Source: Akanthomyces muscarius
Taxonomy: Eukaryota; Ascomycota; Sordariomycetes; Hypocreales; Cordycipitaceae
NCBI RefSeq assembly: GCF_028009165.1
Contig: NC_079245.1
Span: 2,232,001 to 2,296,000, forward strand
Length of the DNA: 64,000 nucleotides
Direction of reading: 5' to 3'
Shown here: in pieces, positions 1 to 10,140 of the stretch
How the letters are laid out: the number at the start of each line of letters is the position of its first letter
Numbering within the stretch: position 1 is the first letter of the stretch
Program-made: the position numbers and the translations under genes
Notes under the pieces: model-generated
Told to the model about the DNA's origin: nothing
The model's database searches: none
Seen by the model: only the letters and a program-made list of their open reading frames with translations

Positions 1-917
1 GCATCATTTCAAAAGGACGAAATCGACGTCACCGGTATCGACAAAATCACTCTGAATGCCGCGGGGATTTTCAACCCACCGTTTTACATTGGCGGCAATG
101 TGTACAATGACAAGTGGCAGGTCCAAGGTAAGAGGGGTGGATTGAACGTGTCTTTTCTGGAGGCTAATCTTCATTGTCTCCAACGCAGATATTCAGATCC
201 GCGCAGACTGTGCCGATCCCGGCTTCGAGGCCAAGGACGACAAGCTCGTCGGTCTGAATGCGTGGTACGGACATCCCGGGGGCTGGTTCACGGCAAAGCT
301 CGAGACCAAGACCGTCGCCACCTTCCCGATTGTGCCTGGAGACTGGGCCTTTTCGCCTCCCTGCGCCACGATCAAAGAGCTGGCCTACGAGTTCAGGGTG
401 ACCAACAAGTACTGGGGCGGAACGTGGGACGCACTGGCCTTTACCCTCGGCGAGAGCAAAAACATCGACCTCGGAGAGAATGTGGACCCCGGCTGCATCA
501 CGACGGGCACAATTAATCTGAAGGACGCCTTTGGCAAAGACGAGGTCGACATTCGCGATCTTAAAGTGCTCAATATGATTGACAACTACGGGTCGAGCGG
601 CGGAAACGGAGACGCGTGGGCGTTCGAAGGTATGCAACCCCCCCCCCCCCCCCAACTTACCCCCCAGCTGGTAGACATACACTAACTCACGCCCTCTTTT
701 ACTTCTAGGCATTACATTCTCTGCGACCTGCGCCGACACTTCCAAGAGAATGGCAATGAAAAAGTACCAGTCAGTCGACGCATGGGTCCAGCACGTCGAG
801 TCTGGGCCGGCCTGGACCGGCGCCATCATCCCTTCGGACTGGATAGATGTTACGGGTGCCGAAGCACTACCACTGTCAAAGACGACGTGTAACAAGGCAC
901 CTGCACCTCCCTCCTAG
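1..917 (+). CDS. 3' part of a gene cut by the window edge; secreted-type protein domain with internal duplication
   Basis: The reading frame is open from base 1, so the start lies outside the window. Exons are 1-127, 189-629 and 709-917 (stop TAG 915-917). Introns are 128-188 and 630-708; the second has a CTAAC branch site at about 682 and a run of C just after its donor. About 257 residues are visible. Two halves resemble each other: both contain KDE(I/V)D, then a Trp followed about 11-13 residues later by a CAD motif (KWQVQDIQIRADCAD in one, AWAFEGITFSATCAD in the other), so the domain looks duplicated. Cysteines and many Trp/Tyr suggest an extracellular beta-rich fold. I do not recognise the family with certainty. 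C-terminal regions of this flavour occur on large secreted proteins of insect-associated Hypocreales, including enterotoxin-A-like ones, but no catalytic domain is visible here, so that link is only a hypothesis. Confidence 0.75.
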
Positions 918-1433
918 ACTAGATCAGCAATTCGTTACGCTGGTTCCGGCATTGCCGCCATCATCCTTGACGGTACCCACGTGCCAGAATAACGGCCTGG
1001 AAATAGAGCGGATAATTCCTACGTCTTAGACTGAAATCGACAACTATTCCGCTAATTCTCTTTGCATATAAATATAGTGACAGAGCCTATAGCCCTGTCA
1101 TCTTGTTGACTGCCAACAGAGTCCTAAACAGTGACTCCGTCGCCTGAACTCTAGCTGCTGGCAGGGGCCGTGGCTCCCCTCCGGCGGTCATCAATTTTCA
1201 GTAAAAATTGTGTTTTGTTTTATAATTAACGTAGATAGTCTATAATCCTCTATTATCTACCACGGCCTGCCCATGTCCCCTGCTTGTGTCATCGACGCCG
1301 CGCCACGATACTACCACAGCACGCTTCTCATTGACTTTTCAGCTTACCCGATGCCTCTCCGCTCTACTTGTCAGAATTTCTAGCACGCTCCGTGCCAAGG
1401 TTTTGTTGTCCAGTTCATTGGATGTCGCTGACT
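918..1433. other. Gene-free gap between convergent genes
   Basis: This is the space between the 3' end of the edge gene and the 3' end of the minus-strand EthD gene, so it should hold both 3' UTRs. An AT-rich patch lies at about 1195-1260. No coding or RNA signal was seen. Confidence 0.5.
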
Positions 1434-2076
1434 TTAAAAGGTTCGGCCATGTTCGGTGACGGCGTTCTGGTTCTCCACGACAACGTAGTCGACGCCAATG
1501 ATCAGCCGAACGGACTGGGGGTCGAGGAAGTTGGCCTCGTCGGGCGCAATCTTGGTCTGGTACTCTTTATCCGACAGCATGTTCATAAAGGTCTGCGTGT
1601 CACGGGCCCAGTACTCTGAAGATCCGTCATACTCGAGAATTGGCGGGGCACCATCGACTTTGCCCTGGTCGCGGAACTCGGGAGTAGAATGGTACTAAGA
1701 TACGGGGTTAGGTTGGTTTCATTATGCAAGTACAGAAAGGAGGATCGGTATCAGGAAAAAGAAGAAAATACTGGCATACCTGCATGTACTTGATGACGCC
1801 GATGCGGATATGGAACTGCTGGGTGAGTTTGCCGTGCTCATAGGCCCAGTAGCGGTTGAACTCTTCGGGAGTGGTGCCGTTCTTGCGGTTGTAGTACATC
1901 TTCATGTGGTACAGCTTCTCCTGGTAGCTGGTGCAGACGGGATTGACCGTCTTGCATACGGCGGGAACGACGGGTGCGCTGGTGTTGGGCCCGGTGACGG
2001 GGGGGTTGCTTGGGCAGCTCTGGGTGGCGAGGCCACCCGCGGCGAAGAGTGCAGTGACAAGGCCGGCCAACTTCAT
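1434..2076 (-). CDS. Secreted EthD-domain protein (dimeric alpha/beta-barrel fold)
   Basis: Two exons, 2076-1780 and 1694-1434 (stop 1436-1434), are joined across an 85-bp intron that has a GTATGC donor and a CTAAC branch site. The product is 185 residues. Residues 1-19 (MKLAGLVTALFAAGGLATQ) form a signal peptide, followed by a Pro/Thr-rich linker. From about residue 55 the text YHMKMYYNRKNGTTPEEFNRYW, with AYEHGKL after it, has the form of an EthD domain: a beta strand, a 'pee-F-xxYW' helix and a conserved His. The second exon supplies the remaining strands, ending in IIGVDYVVVENQ. EthD proteins are small dimeric ferredoxin-like barrels; relatives include EthD of ETBE degradation and fungal polyketide tailoring enzymes. 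Most are intracellular, so a clear signal peptide is unusual. The reaction cannot be told from sequence. Family call fairly sure; function unknown. Confidence 0.8.
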
Positions 2077-2178
2077 CGTGGGCTTTGTAGTTGCTGAGGG
2101 TGCTTTGTTTGTAAAGGCAAGTAGATTGTGGCGTTGGTGGTGAGGAAGTTATTGGCAACAGGGTGAGCTGTCGGCATG

Positions 2179-2187
2179 GCTTTATAC
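2179..2187 (-). promoter_or_regulatory. Candidate TATA box of the EthD gene
   Basis: GTATAAAGC is read on the minus strand, about 103 bases upstream of the EthD start codon at 2076. Spacing and orientation fit a core promoter; there is no experimental support. Confidence 0.4.
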
Positions 2188-3374
2188 TTGGACGGTGACG
2201 GCCGCCCGAGGGCGTGAATACTCGTGGCTCGCTCTTTTGCGAATTTAGGCGAGTTGCAAACCAGCGAGCTGAAGCCTTGCGCATCATTGACGAGTCTGAG
2301 CCATTGCATGAAAGACACGGAGATGAGCTCGTTGCTCAATTAAGCCTTGACCGAGCGAGACATGCCGCGCCAAGTGCTGTCATTTCGGGGGCTGTTGTAT
2401 TCACGCCGTCTGCTAGGCCTGAAACCTTGCGAATAAAGCAAGGATAATCCGGTGGCTGCCGAGAGAGGTAATTGCTAACTACGTAGTTGGTTGGTGAATC
2501 GGATTAGCGCAAAGCGAAGATGGTGAGTCCGGAGGGTTCTGGTAGGCGATGTCGCCTTGCGGTGTGAGCTTTTCCTATTCGGTATGATTGTACGAGAAAA
2601 GCCATGTGGAGTTCCTCTGGCCAAGGACAGGCAGGGGTGGCGCAGCCTTACGGCGGCCTTTACCAGTGAGTTGGTCGTGCTTTATTTACTCGTTCCTCGG
2701 TGCTCGGCCCTTGATGGTTGCGGCGAGCAGGGCGACGACGCGAAGCAGGCAGTGCGTGCTGAGCGCCGCAAGCGCAGCACGTTGCCGAATCACGAAGCAG
2801 CAGCAGCCGCCGCCGCCGCGCTGTGAGTAGGCTATCCTCCAGCAGAGCGATTATCTTCTCATTTTCTGTGAAAGGCTCCCTCTTTGTTAGCTAACAAGGT
2901 CGCAGTGGCTCTGCCTTTTTAGCACAGGCGGGCATGGGCAGAAATGTGTGTAGCGGCTCCCAACAGCCGTAATTTGGTAGGCAAGAAACAATTCAGCAAA
3001 CAAGACGGTGGCATATTCTGAGTCGTCTACATGTCTGGAATGAGATGATTTGATTTATTATGCGTGTTTACATCTGTTTGTGCGCTAGGGAAGGCTTTAC
3101 GACGTACGATCGAGCTCTCTATAGATGAGCATGTAGTTATACTTGTATACTAGCTGCTCATAATCTGTCATGTATAGATTAGAGTAGTGTAGCCAAGGTT
3201 CTTTTTTTCCAACTAATGTTTTCTTCAATTTTTTTTTTCTTCCTTTTTTTTTTTTTTTTTGCCAGAACGGGGTAGTCGGGTTTGAGATGTTGACTGTTGA
3301 AATCAGGCTCGCTGTGGCCATCGTGCAGTACACGTTGGCTGACTGTACCCCCAATGACTATGACGTTGGGCACT

Positions 3375-3401
3375 TGTGTGTGTGTGTGTGTGTGTGTGTG
3401 T
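3375..3401. repeat. (TG)n microsatellite
   Basis: An uninterrupted run of about 13 TG units in non-coding DNA. A long T run lies about 110 bases upstream. Confidence 0.95.
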
Positions 3402-4902
3402 AACTTGGCAACTTGGGCAAGGTAACTTAGCGCCCGGAGCGATGTTGGTGGTGCACAACGCCAGAACGCGCGTCCGTTATTACCGTAAGGTAGGTGGGCA
3501 GTTGGCAGCGGGCAGCCCACACAGCCTGAAGCCGGCAGCCCACCACCCACCCACTGAAGCCAAGAGCTTGGCAGGAGAAGGGTCCGAGATGTGCAGCGGC
3601 CCGATACTCTGTAAATTCCAACGTTATTCGTCTCTTCTTGACGAAATCCCGGCAACCCTTGGCCAGGCGAGAGGGCGAACGGAAATTTTTTACTTCTCGT
3701 TGTAGCACATTTTTGATGCCCTCTTGTCTTGTAAGATTGCGAGACGCCAACGCATGATGATGTCAAGGTGGCTGTGCGTCATGCCCGCTCATGCCAACCT
3801 GTTGGGGGGTATCAAGAATTGCCCGAGACACGCCAGCGTCCGATCAGTGGACAGCTCCTGCGTATTAGCGCCCTTGGTGCCCTTTTAGCGGTCGCTGGTT
3901 GGTGGGGGCATGGCTGTGCCAGGGCCTACTGGAGACTTTGTAGGCACTGGCAGGGCATTCTTGCGAGGCTCAGACGCTGCCACTGGCCAGCTCCAGCCTC
4001 CCTCCCCCTCTGCTCCGTCCCAGCTCCCCTCCCAGCTCCGTCCCAGGCACCTTGACCCTGCGGCCCGCTACCTTACCTATCGTTCCCTCCAACGATGGCG
4101 CCTCAGGAAGCATTGGTGCTCCAGTCAAGCCAGGTAATCCGTCTCCCTGCTTCTGCCAACTTTTGTTCCTCGTCTCACCATCTAATCAGCACAACCTCTT
4201 TTTGTATTATTTTTTTTACTTCTTTCCTTGCGTCGTTTCATACACCATCTTCATCACCACCGCATCGCATTCTACTTTTCTGCACCGTCGGTCTCACGCG
4301 CTATTGTTTAATGTCCCCTCCAGCATCCGTCTAGCCACTACCACCTCTCCGACCACCGAACCACCACCATCAGCAGCATTCCCGACAGCTTCCGCTCAGC
4401 CCCCCCCATTGCCAAGTCGCCCTTCCCGCTGTCGCCCATCTCTTGGCCGCGCAACGACGATTCAGCCACTCAAATTTCGGCATCGATCGGCTCTTTGAAC
4501 TCAATCGCTTGGCCTTTGTAACGACTGCGCAAATACGACCTCGCTTTTGACAACGACGCTGCTTTCGCGACAGCCCATACCACGGCTGCAAACACCCAGT
4601 TACGAAACGCGCGGCGACGAAACTCTAACTCGTTCTGTGCCTGACCAAAGGATCGCTCGCTCGCCCGCCATAATTAGCCTCCCGCCTTTGTTCAGTCCAG
4701 TCCAGGCACCGCCAAACCTTGTTGACTCGGTGCTTTGTGCGATAGCGTTTCAACCACGCGTTGAATCAACCATCGTCCGCTGCGCCCCCATCACGACTAC
4801 AAAACGCTCTGCCGCCCCGAGCTGCCGCCGCCGACGCTGTCGAGCCTTCACAAGCCCTCACACTCCGACCGCTAGCTTCCAAGCTAGCATCTCTCCGACA
4901 AA

Positions 4903-6811
4903 ATGAATCTGACGTGTAATAACACGTTGGAGCATCTCATTAGTATGCGCTCTCTGGCTCTGTCCGTCCAGGCCCGGCATGCTAACAGCCCTCACAGTTG
5001 AACCCGGCTCCGAAATCGAAATCGTCGGTCACCTCACCTTCCACGAGCTCGCCCGCATCATTGGCGCAGCATGCGCTCTCATTGCCGTCCTTCTCAGCTT
5101 ATACCTCGCCTGGATGCACGCCCTCCACTATACCAAACCCCGTGAGCAGCGATAGTAAGCTACAATCCCCCAGCCCGCCATCTCAGTCGCAAGCTAACCG
5201 TCGCAGCATCATCCGTATCCTCTTCATGGTCCCCATCTACGCCATTGCATCCTTCCTCCAGATACAGTGGTACCGACACGCCATCTACTTTCAGGTTATT
5301 TCCGATTGCTACGAGGCATTTGCCATTGCTTCCTTCTTTGCTCTGCTCTGCCACTATGTCGCTCCCGACCTGCACTCTCAGAAAGAGTTCTTCCGCGAAA
5401 TGCGCCCCGTCAAGCCCTGGGTCATGCCAGTCAACTGGTTTGCCGCCTGCTGCGGCGGTCAGCGCGGTCCCTGGCGCACCCCCAAGAGCGGCCTCACCTG
5501 GTTCAACATCAACTGGATTGGTGTCTACCAGTACTGCTTTGTCCGTGTCGCCATGACCATTTCCGCCGTCGTCTCCCAGTACTTTGAAAAGTACTGCGAA
5601 AGCTCCAACAGCCCCGTCTTTGGGCACATCTGGGTAAGCCGTGCTTGAGATCCATAGTTGACCACGGATACTAATCTTGTTGTTAGATCATTGTCCTCAA
5701 TGCGCTGGCCGTCACTGTTGCCATGTTCTGCCTGATTCAGGTCTACGTTCAGCTCAAGGAGGCCCTCAAAGACCAGAGCCTCCTCCTCAAGATTGTTGCC
5801 ATCAAGCTCGTCATCTTCCTGTCCTTCTGGCAGGCTTCTGCCATTTCCGTCGGTACCTCGACTCTGCACATTGTCCACCCCAACAAGGTGCTCGCCTATC
5901 CCGATATCAAGGTTGGCATCCCCGCCCTCCTACTCTGCGTTGAAATGGCTGCATTTGCTTTGCTCCATCTCTGGGCATTTCCTTACAAGCCCTACACCAA
6001 GTACGGTGCCAAGCCTCGCTTCTACCCAAGCCCGGATCTGCGTAAGGGCGACAACAAGGCTGTCCCCAACGAGCTTGAGAACCACCAGGGCGGTGTCATG
6101 GGCTTTGCTGCTATTTGGGATGCCATGAACATCTGGGACTTTATCAAGGCTTTTGGCCGCGGTGTTCGCTGGCTCTTCTGCGGCGTCCGCCGACGCAAGG
6201 AAGACATCAGCTACCGCCGTCAAGACGTTCACGACATGGACAACCTCGACGAACACAAGCCCAGCACCTCTTCCTATGACGCGTATCGACCTGGCGCCAT
6301 CATGGCGGAGCAGCCGGTCGGTGCGAGCCCATATACCAGCGAGAACACATATGGCACAGCGCCAGCCCGTCCACCTCGTCAAGGTGATGTTGGCGTGGCT
6401 GTTTCGGGCGAGGAGAGTGCTGGCCTCATGCAGCATGCCCAAACAAACCCACATTCACGTCCCATGGGAGACGATTCTCGAAACAGCTCGCCCCCCCGCA
6501 CTCAAGTACACGAGCCGTATCTGCAGTCCTATGAGGGCGGTCACCGCTACAATGAGAGCTCGAGGCCACAAGAACATCCATATGCTCAGCGGCCCAGCGG
6601 GCAGCCGTCACCTTGGCAACAAGACCCGTACACCTCTCAGCAGCAGCATCTGCAACAACAGCAACATGTGCAACCGCAGCAGTATGTGCAACCACAACAG
6701 CCCTTGCAACAGCAGCAGCCTCTGCAACAGCAGCAGCAATACTACCCCCAAGGTGAAGAGCACGGCGTCATTGGCCAGGCCATGTGGGAGCCTCCTCACC
6801 AGGGCCGCTAA
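4903..6811 (+). CDS. OSTA/TMEM184-type (DUF300) multipass membrane protein with poly-Gln tail
   Basis: Four exons: 4903-4942, 4998-5154, 5207-5633 and 5687-6811. Introns are 52-55 bp with GTATGC or GTAAGC donors. The product is 582 residues. After a short N-terminus carrying an NNT glycosylation site, about seven hydrophobic segments span residues 20-300. They include the family-typical VPIYAIASFLQIQW and the loop DCYEAFAIASFFALLCHY. The cytosolic tail is hydrophilic and Ser/Pro-rich, with a Gln tract at about residues 525-561 encoded by CAG/CAA. The family includes the bile-acid transporter subunit Ost-alpha and TMEM184; fungal members are membrane or vacuolar proteins of uncertain substrate. 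The exon 2 donor is taken as 5155 (GTAAGC) because it alone gives the conserved frame QRYIIRILFMVP. The Gln tract length is likely to vary between strains. Confidence 0.9.
6637..6745 (+). repeat. CAG/CAA repeat encoding poly-Gln
   Basis: An imperfect CAG/CAA tract within the last exon of the OSTA-like gene encodes short Gln blocks separated by HL, HV, YV and PL dipeptides. Confidence 0.85.
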
Positions 6812-8559
6812 TCAAGGCTGGGCTCGTTTTGGTGCACACAGTTTGCGATTCTTGGTCTTGCGTGTTTCTTAGCGATGCTTTTATCCGGGCGGTTTAACGT
6901 CTCTTTTTGTCACCGTCTCTCATTTGACATGTTCTTTGTTATCTCTTCCCTGAGCACGACTTCAGTGAGGAAAAGAAGAACGAAACCAAATTGCAAAATG
7001 CAAAAATTTTGAGGAGAATTATTGCGCTATTTCTTTAGGGATGTTTGGCTTACTTGCGAATTCAAAATGGAGAATAAGATGGCCGACGAGGAAGTGGTTT
7101 TTGGTAGTTGTCGAGTATACCCCGGTGGACGTGGACATTTGAGCAGCATTCGTAGCGGAAGAAGAAGATGAGCAAAAGGAAGAAGCAATTGACTCTTTTT
7201 CTTGCTTTTGGTTTACAGTCTTTCCATGTTGTTTTTTTCTCCTATGCGTGATTCCATTACAAGTACCATGAAATTTGAGGATATTAAAAATGCGGCATAT
7301 CAGGCAGAAGAAGGAAATCTGACACCATGTTGCAACGGTCGTCACGCAAGCCGCACCAAAACACACAGTAAACGTGGCGTTTTTCTTTCTTTTCGGGGCG
7401 CTCTACATGACGCGGCAAGAGCCCCCCGGCCCTCCCCCCTCCAAAAGACAGAAAACCGAGAAACGACCAAAGGAGGAAAGGAAAAAAAAAAAAAAAAAGG
7501 CCCCGACGCGAGGGAGGATGGAACCCGTGAGACAGTGAGTTGGGGGGATGGATGCCTGACATGACTAAAACACGGCACGCGCCGCATCAGACAGCAAGAC
7601 AGCAAAGCGAGACTCTTTGAAGAGACAGAGTCTTTTGTAAACGGGCCACAAAGGGCTCGACGCACGCGACCACGAACAAGACCATGATGACGTGAAAGTA
7701 GACATGTGTACCACTACCATTACGCAGAACACAATCATCAACAAGTCATTCCAAAAGCAAATGTCAATTGTACTTCATTTTGCCATCAAATACTACACAC
7801 ACCATTTCTTCCACTCGAATCTTCAACAAGCACGCAAAGAGAATAAAAGTCACTGATAATACGAGTCCTTCCAAAGCCAAGTGTGAAATACTGTATTTCG
7901 CTATCAAATACCACACAAAATTATGTTTCCTCATGTCCCTTGTCCAATGACCCTCCTTGCCTTGCCAATTCTCTTCTTCCTATATACAAAATTGAACTGC
8001 AAAACAAGGAAAGAAACAAGCAGAAAAGTAACCAAATATCCATACTCACAACCCAAAAGGGTCGAGATAACATGTCCCAGCCGCTGGGGGAGTCCTCCGG
8101 TTTTGTAATTGTCCGAGGCTCTCAATGCAAAAATAAAAAATAAAAAGTTGAAAATACAAACACACGCTTTGTCCGTCCAAGTCACCAATTCTCTCCACTC
8201 AACACCGGCGACTTCGCCGTGTCGAGCAAATTGGACGAGGAATGTAGCCATCTTGGCGGCCCTTCTCTATTCCCCAAAAAAAAATTTGTCGCTCAGAGCA
8301 CAGCAAAGCTCTGTCAAACAGCGCGAAGCAGATGTGCAGAGCTGGCTAGCGCCGTATCCAAATCAGCGCCCAAGTGTTTGTTTTCCCCAAAGTGTATGTA
8401 AAAAAGTCTAGAGACCACTGAATCGAAGTCGTGTACGTCGTCATGGTGAGGTCCCCTCTAAATCATGTCCAAGAGTAAAAGTGACAATTCTGTGCAAATA
8501 TAAAGTGGGTTGTTGGGTGATGCGCAAGCACCACCAATAGTCGTCTAGCAAGCCTAGGC
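6812..8559. other. Gene-free gap between convergent genes
   Basis: About 1.75 kb separates the 3' ends of the OSTA-like and WSC genes. It contains an A run at 7482-7498, an AT-rich segment from about 7750 to 8170, and a pair of diverged direct repeats. No open frame looks coding. Confidence 0.5.
7741..7920. repeat. Diverged direct repeat pair (about 55 bp, 120-bp spacing)
   Basis: Bases 7741-7800 and 7861-7920 align: the first 20 bases match at about 17 positions, and later TGCCATCAAATACTACACAC matches CGCTATCAAATACCACACAA at 16 of 20. The DNA between the copies does not repeat. Origin unknown. Confidence 0.55.
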
Positions 8560-10140
8560 TTACGGGTCGGGGTCGGGGTTTGTCGCTCGGAGGACCTTGG
8601 GCGCCTGGATACGTCTCGAGTAGTCGTGTTCGTCGCGTAGGGTGTTCACGCTTTCGGTGCTTGCGTTTCGAGCGTAAAGATTCTGCTTGAACGGGTCCAT
8701 ACGAGGATCAACCTGCAACATACTGTTACGGTTGCCTGCCGAACCCGGTGAGGGCGCCGAGCCCGCTATGCTCAGGTCGTGCTGGTGAGAGCCCATTCGG
8801 CCGCGAGAGCTGCCACGCACACTAGGATCGTCTCTGAACTCGTCATCGGGGTTTTGCTTGCGGCGACGCAGCAGAAACCAGATGAGCAAGCCAAGAAGGG
8901 CAATGCCAGCAACGGCGCCAATGACAATGCCGGCAATAGCACCGCCGCCGAGACCGGAGCTACCGCCGGCAGGGACAGGCTTGTTTTCTTGACTGGTATC
9001 GCCAGTAGCCGATGGCATCACAATGACTGTCGTTACCTTACCGTCCACCGTGACGGTTGAGATGATGCTGCTCGAGGTTTGGGACTAGATGCATGTTTGT
9101 TAGCATGCTAGCACAATACAACGAAGAATTGACAGGCGGGCAGCGCAGAGTATAAGTGGGCAACTATGTGTAGGGGATATCGTCACTAGACGGTAAAATG
9201 GACCGAGACGTATGAAGCAGCATGGCTTGATGCATCCGCCCAGCGACCCCAGCGGGCTGAATGCCGCTTGCCAGTTGCGGTAGCATCACATATAATCGCT
9301 TGATATATATCTGCATGTCATATCGTGGGAATCGGCAAGCATCGGAGCTTGGCACTTGGAGGCTGAGGGCGCCTGACAAGGGGTTCGGTACTAAGGATTC
9401 CATACAGATGAGGAGCTTGACTGCGTCGTGGACGGAGACGAGGTACTTGACGAAGACGTCGTTGATTCCTGGACTCTTTGGTTACTACCCCTGCCAATGC
9501 CAACTTGTGGACCAGGCCTGAGAAAACGTGGGAGGTCATGGGAAGGTTTACGAGCGTCTCAAATTAGACGTTGGGGGGTGGAGAGAACAGGATAATGGGG
9601 AATAGAAAGTGACAGGCCAGAAGACAATAAGTGACTTACGGGTTTAGAGGTGGTGGAAGAAGAGGTAGACGAGGAGGAATCGGTTGAAGAGGGGCCGCTA
9701 TCGCCTGAGCCCTTGGTACCAGACGGTTGGGGGCCCAGACTGAGATAGCTGTAGCCGTCCTTGTCCTTGGTGCCACAGAATTCGTAAGGGTAGCCGAGGC
9801 AGCCAAAATTGCAAGCCGTGGTATCAAGGACGTCGGCCTTGGCAGGGGCGTAGTTGGAACACCAGCAGTTCTGGTGCGATGTGATGGCAAAAACGTAGCT
9901 GCCGCGGCAGAAGTCCGAGCAAAGACCATTGGATTGAAGGTTGGACGAGTCTAGACAAGACAGTTAGCAGCGTGGCAGCAAGGGGGACTTTGTGCTGAGC
10001 ATCATCAGCAATCAAGACGTACTTGCGCTGCCCGATGCAGTGTTGAAATCCGAACAGATATTAACTTCGATAGCGGACGCATAACCGGCAAGGGCCGAAA
10101 AGGCCAAAAGTAGGCTTGCCGCTCTGGTGGAAACAGGCAT
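8560..10140 (-). CDS. WSC-domain cell-wall stress sensor
   Basis: Four exons on the minus strand: 10140-10023, 9950-9640, 9468-9406 and 9084-8560. The product is 338 residues. It has a signal peptide (MPVSTRAASLLLAFSALAGYASA), a Cys-rich WSC domain across exons 1-2 (including NGLCSDFC, HQNCWCSNY, FGCLGYPYEFCG), a Ser/Thr-rich stalk, a transmembrane helix at about residues 213-236 followed by RRRKQ, and a cytosolic tail of about 100 residues ending in NPDPDP. This is the order of yeast Wsc1-3, plasma-membrane mechanosensors that act through Rho1 on the cell-wall-integrity MAP kinase path. The 63-bp third exon (ESTTSSSSTSS...) extends the stalk and fits phase 0 on both sides. The last intron (9085-9405, 321 bp) is long for this window, so a further small exon could be hidden there. 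Confidence 0.88.

Larger units (their letters stand above)
2077..4902. other. Gene-free region between divergent EthD and OSTA-like genes
   Basis: About 2.8 kb. It holds the EthD promoter, a CAG/CCG triplet tract near 2800-2822, long T runs at 3205-3260, a (TG)n microsatellite, and from about 4100 a pyrimidine-rich stretch that is probably the long 5' leader of the OSTA-like gene. The open frames here run across the simple repeats and have no protein-like composition. Confidence 0.5.

Noticed and set aside
3179..3766. 195-codon minus-strand frame
   Set aside because: It translates the (TG)n microsatellite and a long T run into His-Thr and Lys tracts and is not protein-like.
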